DNA from: Diprion similis | Lineage: Eukaryota > Arthropoda > Insecta > Hymenoptera > Diprionidae | Assembly: GCF_021155765.1 (NCBI RefSeq) | Contig: NC_060112.1 | Location: 25,014,001-25,078,000, forward strand | DNA: 64,000 nucleotides | Reading direction: 5' to 3' | In this document: positions 37,741 to 50,053 of the stretch, piece by piece | Layout of the letters: the number at the start of each line of letters is the position of its first letter | Position numbering within the stretch: position 1 is the stretch's first letter | Position numbers and translations under genes: made by a program | The notes under the pieces: generated by a model | What the model was told of the DNA's origin: nothing | The model's database searches: none | The model's input: only the letters and a program-made list of their open reading frames with translations

Positions 37741-40700
37741 GGAGAAATCGACTTAGGATACCTTCCTTATTGGATCAATTCGATACAACTCACAATCAGC
37801 CCTTCACTTCTTCGGTCTTCATTTTGCAATCCTTGAGACTCGACGTTATTTTTGCTGAACCGTATCCCTGATACACACCCAACTCAAGCAATTATCTATG
37901 AAAGTGTACCTAAGCGTGTAAAAATCACGATATTGCTAGAGGGTATATCTTTAAGAAAATGAAGGCATCGAGCAACCTAACTCGAAAAAAAATGAATCAT
38001 GGAGGAAATCAAATAATGCTTGGCCCCTCAGGTACTCGCATTATTCATCCACACATATCCTACATTTTGAACTACATCTGAAAATGCAGTTCAGTAAAAT
38101 TTACAACTCCCATGCGACTTAGAGCCAACAGAAAGGGGGATAATTGACGGGTAGTAATTGCTCGGTGTGCTAACATACGCCTCAGATAAACTTGCCTCTG
38201 TCTCGTACAGGCCGATAAATTTGCACACATGTATAGACACATGTATTCCGACGTAACGTTGCCGCAAGGAATCACCCTCGGTCAATTATAATTACAAGTA
38301 CCCTTCTCACACCGTGTTATAAATCATGAAACGTTGACGTGATATTTATTGTTCACCTTGTGCCACGAGTCCTCGATTGAAGAAAGAGCTGCGACGGAGT
38401 GTCGAAATGTCTTTCGATTTGGCATACCGTTTAGTAGTATAAATTCGCTACATTTATTTCTTCCCTTCTCTTGGGTAAAATTTCCCACGCCATGGTAATT
38501 TTTTAGAATATTTCCAATGCCGAGGAGTTGTATAGACCTTTGGTGATCAGGCGAAGGCATTGCTGCGTGGAAATTCTCATTTAGGTGGATCGAGTCTCAT
38601 ATCTGCCGGCTGTGCGGCGCCTTTGAAATTTGTTACCGCCAAGAGAATCGTCGAGGATATCCCGATAGGCGCATACGAGTTGAGTTACACTATCTTCGTT
38701 TTCCTATTTCATGCAAGCCGTAACCGGCGAACGCCGCCGTTTGTATCAATGGGGAGATAAATCTTTGACTTAATGGCAAGGATCGACACCCTCCAAGGAC
38801 CTCGTTAACGCCGCTCGCTAATTAGACCGGACAATTTATACGCAATTATATAAGGATATGGTATGAGCCTGATTGTTCAAGATGTTGCAAGTACGCAGGA
38901 TCCTTTCTACTTTGAAACACGGAGCTGGGAAGAATCCGTCTTGCTGTTGAGAATTTCTTCGAGAATTGGAAAATATTCACGTCAGGAATCTTGGAAAACT
39001 GGTCGAACCAGAGTTTATAAATGTTTAATTAATTACGCGAGATTCGATTATTGGTCACAGCAGAACCTTGTAATGACGAATGAAGCTTTGATACCTGAAT
39101 AGCGTATCACAGAGTGCCTCGGACCTTTACGGAACGACTTTAATCAACGTAATCACTTTCCGCAGGCTTGACAAAGCTATCAGAATATCGTTATCATTTC
39201 CTGCGATGTGATTCAGGGAAGCCAAGGTTGTAATTTCAGTTTGAGGAAGAGAAATGAATTAATAAAACTAGACCGGTGCAGGAACCTCATGAATATGAAC
39301 GAGCCCTGCGATTTCTTGAAAATGACTTGAAATTTGAAGGGAATAATATTTCCATTAAGGAGTCGGGGAAAAAATGAGAAAAAAATCTGGTCAGCACTGT
39401 CGGAATATGATGAAAATCTGAGCAGGTCGGTCGTATGAGAAGTGATGGTGTTCTTTCTGCGCTATTCAGCGTCCAGGTCATTTATCTGCCCTGATGTGGT
39501 TAGCTCAGAAGTCTTATCACGTAACGGAGGTTCACATACATACAAGATACGTGAAGCTAGGTACCTACAAGTAAACCAAGGAGCACGTATTATGGGAGTG
39601 GGATTTTTAGCCGGATATCCTTCATCGACAGGATCTGCTGGTGGCCGCGTCGCCGGAACCACGAGGAGGAAGGAAGAGCTGCAGGTTACAGACTGATGCG
39701 TAACCGCGATCAATCACCCCCTCCGGAAATTGGGTCGATCCTCTGAAGAGATAAGGAAAAAGACCAGAAGAAGTTCGATCGGGAAACGGATACGGCACTT
39801 CGGCCGATCGGAGCTGAATGTGACCGTCTGTTGCTGTTCCTGCGAATCAATCGACTTGCCAGTTCGAAAGACCGCGGCCACCAAAGCAACCGATCACAAT
39901 TCACTGGCAATAATTAACCCGACTGTTATCACATGACTGCACAGTGGGATGAGGTTCCTTGGTCTTTACTCTTGGTCATAACTCTCCAAGTGTAAAAGTT
40001 GAGGTATGGTCGTAAACTGGGAGTCCCGGATCTCCAGATATTTGTCGAACGCTCGTCTCCGCTCCGTGGTGAAAATTTTTCAGATGGAAAGATCGGAGTG
40101 GTAAGGGATGCGGGATGTTTGAAGACACAGTGCCGTTGAGATTATACCTCGGTGGACACGACGTGGAGATTTGATCTAAATTGGAGAAATGGATGAACGA
40201 GGTTCGCCCGAAATTGGCGTTTAACATCTCCAGATAATTAATTGACTACGAGTATAGTGAGAGTGCGGAGGGATGCATTTAGTGTAGCGAATAATCGTTA
40301 ACATCGGTCAGGGGATCAAAGTGTCCACAAAGTACTTTGGTTTACAGACACCGAGTAGGAGTAGAGCTTTTTGCCAACTGTTGACTTTTGTCTCGCGACT
40401 AGGTATTACACAGTCGAGTGAATGGGACTGAGAGCAAATACCTCCAATTATTGGATTCGGGGGCGCAATGGCTAGACCTAAGATCACAGACTCGTAAACA
40501 CGTGCGACGGAGTCTCGTTGCCCGTTAACATTCGAATAACATTCGCAAAAGGAGTGGTTACCAGACTCGGTGTGCACACCGGTCGGATATCCTGCTTTTG
40601 TATCGTCAGGCCAAACCGTTCACGCGTCCCAAGGGCAGGTCCCAATCAAAATTGGACATCGAGACTTTGGTCCCGATGAGCATGTCTGAAGCACAAAGAT

Positions 40701-41464
40701 AAAATCAGCGTGTCGTTTGGTCTTCGAAGAAGACCGTATCACGTGGTGCTTACGTCTGTGCCAATTTCGGATGATCAAAGACAGTTGAAGCGCCTAATTG
40801 GTCACGCGGTATCTCCGAGGATCATGAATCAGCATCTGACTCGAATCATTACAGTCAATTCTGGCTCACTAGCGACTAAAGCGTTCACCTCTGGATTTCC
40901 GCCCGAGGGAGAACGAGCCTGTCTACGTAGTTAGTTTATATCGGGGATCAGTGACAGGTGATAATCCGGTTGGCCGGTGACAGAGCTAGGCGGACCTTGT
41001 CCGAGGCGACGGTGTCGAGCCACTTCGCATCACGGCCGCCATTCGCCGTTACCTGCAGTTAGGAACTGCAAATCAAGTATGAGATAGGCGTCCGCAGGAG
41101 GCGAGGCCAGTTTTCCCATCCGATCTTTCTCTAGGCGACTGCCACGACATTCGCTGCTCTGACAACATAGTAATGGCAATATTATAAAAATGGCCCCCGA
41201 GTTGTTGCGGGCTGGATTTCTGCCTCCAGCCATCCGTATGCACTACCACCAGTTACGGATAAACGACACGTCATGCAATTACCCTCATTCACCACGTAAT
41301 GTGCACATTGGCATGGAAAAGGATTACGTCCACTTTTATTCCCCACCTTTTCATCTATTATTACCGATATTCATCTTAAACCAGATGTTTTTGCGCATAT
41401 TTGAAATGACTTGGGACTATAACTGACAATACCGAGATTCGGGCTTGACTTATAGCCAGAGTTT

Positions 41465-41622
41465 TTATACCGTGAAACGACACGTGCGCCTGATTTTAGG
41501 CAACCGGAGTTACAGCTAATATTCAACGGGTTACGCGATTTTACTAGAGAACGAGCTGTAACTCCGGTTGCGTAAAATCAGGCGTACCGATCGTTTTGCT
41601 GTTAGAAAAACTCACGGTATAA
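41465..41622. mobile_element. MITE-like inverted repeat, 158 bp
   Basis: The ends TTATACCGTGA and TCACGGTATAA are inverted. Inside, CGCCTGATTTTAGGCAACCGG (one base differs) and GAGTTACAGCT are mirrored on the right. The motif GGCAACCGGAGTTAC resembles that of the 20804-20944 family, so the two may be distant relatives. Confidence 0.65.
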
Positions 41623-44600
41623 TTATCGATACTGCCAGGTGAACGTCGCGACGAAGCCTTAATCAGGAACAATTACTAAGTAGGAGTTATATCGTAATGA
41701 GTAAGGTAAGCACAGGTGGTGGCGCATGGCGTTGCGATTATTGCGGTGCTCTGAAGGTAGGTATTACCTCGGATTGACTTAATCAACCCTTGGCAAATGT
41801 TACAATAAATAGCACGCTGCAAGAGCCGCGTGAAATGTTTCTCTGGTGTTAGCTCAGCTGACGCGCTTAAATTTGAAGCTAAGTGAAATTTATTCCGTAT
41901 ATACGCAGTTATTTTCATATTCGAGAAACAACCGCGTGTGTCGGACTCTTCGTTTCCGGACTTATTTACATATAGTGTCTGTACTGCAAAATGAGAAAAA
42001 AAGGCCAAAGGAAGATAAGAGTAAACAGCGTGCTCTTAATTCTCAAACTTTCTTCTCCCGCACTACATCCGTGGCACACGATATTACACGTACTTATAAA
42101 TATGTATATCAGCTCGGTGTTTTCGTATTTTTCAGGGGAAATGGTTTCGAGATAGTTCTCTTCTCCGGATGAAATTTTTCACTTTGCTATACGGTCTGAT
42201 AATTTACGATCAGTGACGCGTCATGGCGCTGGTAGACTTATTGCAACGGGTATTTCCATCGCACCGGAAGCTTGGTACAGCTTAGTTCGAGTCGGCGATA
42301 TATAGTGGACGACGGATCGAGAGGAGAGTTTGTCCAAAAATCTGATCTATCCTTTCTTTCCACCCCCCACCCCCCCCCTCCTTCGCCTCTCACGCAATTT
42401 GCTCGCAGAAAGATATCTGCGATCTAAGTGGTTTATCCGCAAGAAGCCTAGAGACTTTACGGATTGGGTAAACTCGATGGGGTCGGTCAATCCACTGATC
42501 TATCTTCATCTCCAGAGAAAGAGAGAGTAAGATAGCAATAAATTCAAGAGAAATCTGAGGTCCCGTCATTGCACTTGCCGAGAGCTTAATACTTCGGCAA
42601 AAAGAGAGGTAAAAGGAAAAAAAGAAGAAGAAGAAGGAAAAAAAAAAACCCACCGAATAAAACTGATCCGTCATGGATTTTCGGCCCGATTCTGAAGGCG
42701 ACAAAAGTTAGTGGCTATACACTTTTCCGATGCAGCTTCAATTCCGAGAAAAACTCAAGGGTCAGAGGTCAAGGATCGAACTTAAGCCATCGCGGTCAGA
42801 GACCATCTCTATAAATCTGTCTCTAACCCGATTATGCCGAGTACTTTGAGAACTCTTGGAAAGGGGCAAGAAGTTAGGCTTGTTACGTACGTTGAATCTG
42901 ATCCGTTTATGTTGTGTTTTTTTTTTTTTTTTTTTTTTTTTTGACCCGGAATTGTTACTTCTCGGTAGATGCTTGATTGGCGTTGAATGTATAACGACGA
43001 TTTATGAGAATTGGGGAGGCATTTGGCTGACAGATTAATCGGAGGGATGTTTACGAATTTATAATTGAATTAAAAAGTTGTCTGACTAACGTAATTCGCT
43101 TTCACCACTAAGAATCAATTTGTAGGGTTAACTAGCTACGAGATTGTTTCTGTAGAAATTCGTCGACTGAAGCGAATTATCAAAACTTGCTCGAAACACG
43201 ATATATTAATGTGGATATAATTACATGTTCAGGATATGAAAATTATGATAATTTATTTTATCGGTAAGAGTATCAGTTATTATTGACTAAAAAAAAGTCG
43301 TTAGAAAATGTACAGGGTAAATAATGTGGGCAAAAAAAGAGAGAGAGAGATGAGGTAAAACGTTAAATAACAAAAGACCGGATAATGCGATCCGGCTAAT
43401 AAATCCCTGACTTTTTAATCAAATTTCTTTTAAACGTACACCAACGTCTCAAGTATCGTGATCTATATATATGGGTAACTTTATACCCCCCAAAAAGAGA
43501 CGTTTGAATTTATTGTAACGAAAAAAAGAGACTCGGTATCCGAATAGCGCGTGAAACGAGTATTTATAAGTACATAGTTGCCGAATTTTAAGGCGCGTCA
43601 AGCGTCGAATAATTTGTTTACATCTTATCTTTTTTATGGATAGTTATCTACCCTCGAGAAACGGTTACTTTTATGATCTTTTTTTGTTTGACACGTGTGG
43701 TATCAGGAAAGTTTGAAGAGGTCCGTATTTCATTGTGAGATAATTTTCATGGCCACTGAGAGATAGACGGTTTCAAGTATAACGATGACCGAGTTTTTAA
43801 ATTCGAAGAAAGTCTTTCGGGACCACGTGGGCCCTATTTATAATTTTATTGGGAATAAACTGGGCCCATCAGGGAGGTTATTCGCATCAGTCAAGAGTCT
43901 CCACGGTGGCTGGTCGGCATTAACCCAGTTCATCCAAAGCTATGCGGGTATACAAGAGAAGAGAAAGAGAAAACCGTGCAAAAATACGCTATAACCGGTT
44001 AACCTAATCCTATAACACTTCAGAGGTTTTCGGAAGGTACAGTCGAGTCAATAACGCGATGAAATAATGGTTTGAAAAGCTTCACCGCGGAGCTAATTTA
44101 GTCACAACTTTCAAATAATTACAAAATTTCCTGGGTATATGAAAAAAAAAATGTTTAAAGGCCAAGTATTTCAATTATAAACATTTCACTATATTTATAG
44201 TATCATAAAAATCACATTTTTTTTTTGTCTTTACAACTGACAAGGTCAAGAATCAATCTGTCTCAGATAATTGAATGTGTAAGGAATTGATTTATTAGCT
44301 ATCGTTCTTTAGTGATTTATAGCTATTTTTCGCTGAAACGAAGCGATTTTTCGAATTTATTCATGACGAAGTGTTTACAGTTGAAACTGGGTGATATAAC
44401 ATTGTTTTATACATCACCGACACATTTTTAATTAGATTTGCTCTTACGAGCCTCAGTTGCATTTTTTGAAACTTCGTTTTTTCACGTTTTTATTTTGACA
44501 CATTTTATACATACTCCATTATACCTGCCGATAAAATTTTTGTACATTGCAGTTTTTGCTCGTCGACCAAGTCACAGCATCTGCTCGTATTTTTTTTCTC

Positions 44601-45627
44601 CTGCATTGGAGTTAGGTATTAAAATGCATAATTACGCAAGGATATGACTTATGCTTTGGGATTCGGCTTATCACCATCGCCATTAATCCAACCCCTGTCC
44701 AATTGGCGATACAAAAAAGAAAGGCGGGGAAAAAACAGATCCAGAATTTATCGGCTTCCTCTGCGTCCAATCTCGACCGAAGAAAGTGAAAAATTTGGGT
44801 AATTTAGCCGGCTGAGAGTCTCTCAGCTATGAGAATTCTAGGGGACAACAATTCTTTAGCCCTAAGGAGACTGGCTAACTTTCTCTCAGCGATATACAAG
44901 AAATACTATTGAATCTTTCGCTTCTCCTTTTCTTCTTTGTTTCTTGGATAAAAATGAAGCAATACTTAGCGATTCCGCATTTCATCCTATGGGATGAGGA
45001 GCCCGGACAAAGAACAGGAAGAAACGCCTAATCGTATAGTTTTTTTTTTTTTTTGGTGTTAATAAAAACAGAATTCTATATAGAATTCACAAAATTTATG
45101 TTTATTTGTATTTCGTACGGTAAGTAAATTAAAATCTGACGTACCAGAAAATCAAATGTCTTGGTTAAAATTTTATCCTAAGAAAAATAATAAAGAAGGA
45201 ATATTTAAATGAATATATATGCATAAAACAACATTTATTCATCTTGCGAACAATTCTAAAAAACCAAAATTATCCTGTTGGTCGAGTCTTGAATGAATTT
45301 TTTTCCCTTGTGTCCAAGAGCGAACTAATTCTGTAAAATGCAATCTTATGTAAAAGGAAACGGAATTCGGGACGAAATTCTACCTTTCACTACAGATATT
45401 CAGTTATTTTGTAGCCAAAGTTTCATGCAGAAATTTTAAAACGAAGAATTTCCAAATTTATTCCACATAATAAATCACAACAACAAAACTAGTCGCTTCT
45501 GGCGAGATATCATCTACATTATGTATACAAGATCCCCTCGGCGAGCTGTCGAAAGATATTGTGATTTCTTACGCTGTTTAATTCATGGACATGTGCAAAT
45601 AAATATACAGATGTAATATCCATACAT

Positions 45628-45658
45628 GGGGAGGGTGGGGGGAGGGGGGGGGGGGGGG
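45628..45658 (+). repeat. G-rich tract with quadruplex-forming pattern
   Basis: Four or more G runs (GGGG, GGG, GGGGGG and a run of 15 G) are separated by single bases in about 31 nt on the + strand. This meets the usual pattern for an intramolecular G-quadruplex. No gene lies nearby. Confidence 0.7.
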
Positions 45659-46744
45659 TAGAGAAATTGATACAAACTTTTCGCACTAACGCGACGTGAT
45701 TGACACCTCCTTCTGATTGATCGACAGTAACGATCTACGCAATTTAACTTTGTGTATCGATGCGTGAAAAAAGAAAAAACTGAGATTGGACAGTCCAGAA
45801 TCAATAACTTTTCGGCAATTTTATCACGAAATGCTCGGACAGTGAATATTTATCAAATGTATACAGGCTTAATAGTCAGACGAATTTACCGAATTTTTTT
45901 TACCATCTAAAACTGAAGAGATTTGGAATAAAACATCGATAATTCAAGATCTCGTTTTGAATTTGAGCATTTTCTTTCTTGCGTTGTTAGGAAAAACATC
46001 GCAGTTTAAAACGTGTTGTAGACATTCTATTTATTAACGAAAAACAGTAAAAAGTATCGATTTTCAACTGAAAAACCTTCTCAAAAGCGAACTATTAAAA
46101 TAGATACCTAAATTCAAGATATGAATTTTGAATCGAACTTGTAAACATGTTTTTTACAAATGGAGGTATTATATTTATACTCATATGATATAATAGTGAT
46201 AATTATGTCATACATTATTGAAGTGAGTCTGAATTCATTAGACCTACGTCGATAAGTAACGAAGCCCCCCTGCAGAGGACGAGAAAAAGCTTTCCGACTG
46301 ATTTAGGATGGCAAGCACGTATGGAGCTGAGCTCGGAGAATTTGAAAAATCTTTCAAAGCCCGGGCAGAGAAGTAATGAATCTTCATTCAATTACGCGCT
46401 CTCGTGAGAAGTTTTTTTCTCTCAACTTTTCACTATATCCGAATTCCGAATAAGTGATCATTCAATATAAGACCAAGAAACCGAAACTTTCCAGCTCTGA
46501 GATATATTCAACTAAAGGATATTCAGGAAAAGATTTTTTCTTTGGTTTTTCCTTTCCACGTGTAGCAAATTAATTAGCAAGGTGAATTATTCCGACGAAT
46601 TGATTTGATCAGCCAATTAGTGCATAACGTCATTAATCAGGAGTGAATTTCTCGGCAATTAGAACAAGGTAGGTAAAGCCAGATTTTGTATCAAGTTTTC
46701 ATCTCGTTCGATTAACGAAAACGTAGTAAAGCGATGAATAGATA

Positions 46745-47012
46745 TGGGTCATGCCATGTCAATTCGACGACATTTTTTCGATAACCTCTTCGATTTTTTT
46801 GATTTTATAATATATGGTTATATATGAAAGTTTTTGTACAAGTTATGCATATCTTGAGAATATTTCTTCTATAATCAATAACGGCGGCACGGGTTGAGAT
46901 AAAGAGCAGAAAATTTATGTAAATACTTCTTTCTGCACTTCACATATTAATAAATCAAAAAAATCGAAGGGGTCATCGAAAAAACGTCGTTGAATTGACA
47001 TGGCATGACCCA
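46745..47012. mobile_element. MITE-like element, 268 bp, with inverted ends of about 60 bp
   Basis: Begins TGGGTCATGCCATGTCAATT and ends with its inverse (AATTGACATGGCATGACCCA). The match continues inward through ACGACATTTTTTCGAT and TCGATTTTTTTGATTT. The interior is AT-rich and non-coding. No clear target duplication. Confidence 0.75.
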
Positions 47013-50004
47013 CATACTATACACTTATTTATGTGCAGGCGTCAATTTGAATGGCAAAATTTTTACGTTTGTAGAATATGATTCCCAACAGCGTGCAACA
47101 TAATATCACAATTATGAGTTATTCATCAGTTCAGTCTTTGGGGATGAGAGAATTGCGTAAAAAGCTCGATCAAGAGTCGACGCGACTCGTTTCGTCGCGT
47201 AATTTAATTTGAGAAGTTCGAAACATCCGCACTTCTATGAACTCGCGGGAATGACGGACAAACTCGTTGGATTAATTTCTTACCCACTTCCTTTTCTCCC
47301 CGCCGCCGCCACGTTCCTCCTCCTCTAATTTTCTCAGCCCAAGCTTCTCTCGGAGAGTCGGAGCTTTCTCCATCCTGTGTCAGAGGTCGAAGCTCCGGCA
47401 TTACGTTTCAATCTCCCGCGTTCTTGTCGACCCTTCTTATTCCCCGCAGCCCCCTAACCACCCTGGCTAACTCATAACGTTACCAAACGCCCACCGAAGC
47501 TCGTAGAAGTAGAACTGCCCACCTTCTGAACACCCGAGAGTGCGATTTATTATTTTTCCCTTCGAATTAAAGGCAAAAATAATACATCTGTAAAAACCGT
47601 TATACAAATATTCCTCTACTTGCAATCAGAGAAACAAAAATTTAATTTCAAAATTTAAGATTAAAATCTAGACTATGTACCTAATATTTTTTAAACACAA
47701 AATTGTCTTGGTTGAGAATTCCTAACATTCATCCACAGAAGTTTGATCAAAATAAAATCTTGATAAGAACAGAAATTGAATTTGAAGGAATCTTAATACA
47801 CCGCACACATCTATTTCGCGCCAGTGAAAGGAAAACGGTCTAATACCCATAATCCTTATAGTGGACTGGAGGGTCTGGGTTATTTGGCGATTTTAAATCT
47901 GTTCTATACTGGGTGCTTTACGAGATATTGGTAGTATTTTCACCCATAAACCGGATCGTGTGATCGTGCAAATATATACCTGTATGAAAGTCGCTCCATA
48001 CAAGAGGTTAGATGGCCGTGAAAATTGATTCTGAACAACGAATAGAGTTCAGTCGACTCGCCCAATCTTGGCCTGGAAAGCTAACTTGGTCCTGACTGGG
48101 CCCCGATCAGGCATTTCTGACTACTGTAAGCTGGGGCAGCCAGTTTGGACCCCGGTTTGTTTTCCACGTCAAAGCCTCGATAGTGCAGGACGAAAAAATT
48201 GAAAAAAAGTTTTAAAAATCTGTGAGAAATTGAAAACAGCTGCTTGAGTACGAGGGAATGAAAACTGAATTGTGCGAGTTGAAACGGCGCCGATTCTGTA
48301 CATGTATAATAGAGAATGGTATAGGGTGTCTGTTATCGGTCTTGTATAAATAATTTATGAGATCGTACGTGACTGTGTTGGCAAAGTAAGAAGGGCGCCG
48401 TGACGACTTGCATTCGCGGTATAACAGACGAGGGAACTTAGAAATTGAAAAACTGTGATTGGCCGATGATGCTGTGGGTTGAAAGGCGTGTGTTAAATCC
48501 GGAGTGGCTCGCTCGAAGCCCATTTATACCCGCACATGGGTGGGTATGTATACACATATATAGACGCGTGTAAACGGTCATATACGCATCGCGGGACGAC
48601 AGCGTTGACACCGCAGCCTATCCACCAGGCTTTGGAACGCGCCTTAATCCGGTTATGCTGATTAAGGGAGAGAGGTTCTCTCTTACGGCTGGTCCATCGT
48701 TTGCCTCGGTGATATATTTCTTCATTTAAACGCGAATCCCCGACGTTCAGCGTCGCGTTAAGTGCGGCTAGTTGCGCGCGATGCTGTGAGAGGGCGCCAC
48801 CGACTCGCCTTTTCTCGCAGTCGTTGTACAGATGAAGATAATTAGCTCGGTATCTACGTGCAGAACGGGGATAAATTTTTCCTCAAATCTTTAGTAATCC
48901 CTGATTTTTACCGCCATTTTTTTGCCACATTCTCCAAGTCAAAGTGATCAAATATCGAATGAAGTTTTTATCGTAGCTCGAACTTCTTGTCCATTTACTC
49001 ACCGATTCGATTATGTAATATTATACGTATTCATGTTTTAGCACTCATCCGTCTCTGTCATCGACTACGTTTTTTCGCGCTTACCAACCGTGTAATTGAA
49101 TTTCCCACCGCCTTTTTGTTCGCAAGAGGTCGCACGCAGATCCTTCGATAAAAGGTGTTACTTGATTAAAGAAAATCCCAAGCTTTTTGCGCGCGGCTCA
49201 ATATCACGGGTAAGTGAACCCACGGCATATCAGGAGTCACGAGATCCAAGTTTTAGTTATAAGCCAAAGCTCTGAACGTCCGCCCCTGCTTTTCCTGCCT
49301 GCTAGATGTGAGGAAAGTTTTTCCACGTTCGGTACGTCGAGTATTCGAATACATCAGTGGATTCCGGAATGGGAAAATTATTTGGACCAGGGTCATTTAT
49401 TGCAGAATTCCAGGGTCAGTCACTCTGAAAAATTGGCGAAACGCGCCGAGCTTTGAAGTTTCAGAAACTCTACTTACCTCGGGTTACAGATAAACTTCAC
49501 CAGACAACTTTTACAGATCTTCGGGCTACTGCTTTGCAATGACTCCTGAAAGTTCGTGTAATACTTTAACAGGACATTTGTTAGGGCAATTCTTGTTGAA
49601 AAACTTTGCTGGTATACAATGAATTTCATCAAATATTTTCCCCAAATTGTATAGCATTTGTGAAGCCAATCGTACATGATTCCATAAACATCACAGAGAC
49701 GTACTCCAAAAGACTTGGTAAAATAACTTTCAATCACTTCTCTACAAAGCATTCCTATAATAATTCCCAACGAATTGTCAGCCAACCAATGATGACGACA
49801 ATCAGAAGTCGTCCTTCCGGTAGCCGTTGATACGGATAAGAGGGCAGAAAGTAACTGGAAGTACCGAGAGAAGTCTGAGGCACACGCCGAGTGTCGAGAA
49901 TGTGTTTTTCCGAGCGATAAATCCTCATCACACGAGGCCTCTTCTATCCTCTCCGAAGCATCCGCAGTTAGCCCCGCGACTATTCTCAAGAAGGCCTCGA
50001 CGAG

Positions 50005-50053
50005 AGGAGGAGGAGGAGGAGGAGGAGGAGGAGGAGGAAGAGGAGGAGGAGGA
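50005..50053. repeat. GGA trinucleotide microsatellite
   Basis: About 16 tandem GGA units with one interrupting AGA. It produces poly-Glu or poly-Ser in chance open frames on the two strands. Confidence 0.9.

Larger units (their letters stand above)
36934..43900. other. upstream/intronic region of CCAPR, first part
   Basis: No gene supported. The missing N-terminal CCAPR exon may lie here or further right. The part 38500-42300 is richer in GC and CpG than its surroundings and might be regulatory. It includes two inverted-repeat elements (37382-37740 and 41465-41622, listed separately), a C-rich tract at 42362-42378 and a run of 26 T at 42917-42942. Confidence 0.4.

Noticed and set aside
47490-47530. 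Minus-strand QFYFYE peptide as the missing CCAPR N-terminal exon
   Set aside because: FYFYE resembles the sequence before TM1 in insect CCAPRs, but no GT follows the Glu codon, the nearest donors give the wrong phase, and no upstream Met is in frame.
49474-49989. 171-codon open frame on -, the longest outside the called genes
   Set aside because: No recognisable motif; it ends at a donor-like GTAAGT, but the phase does not fit the CCAPR TM1 exon and no partner exon was seen.
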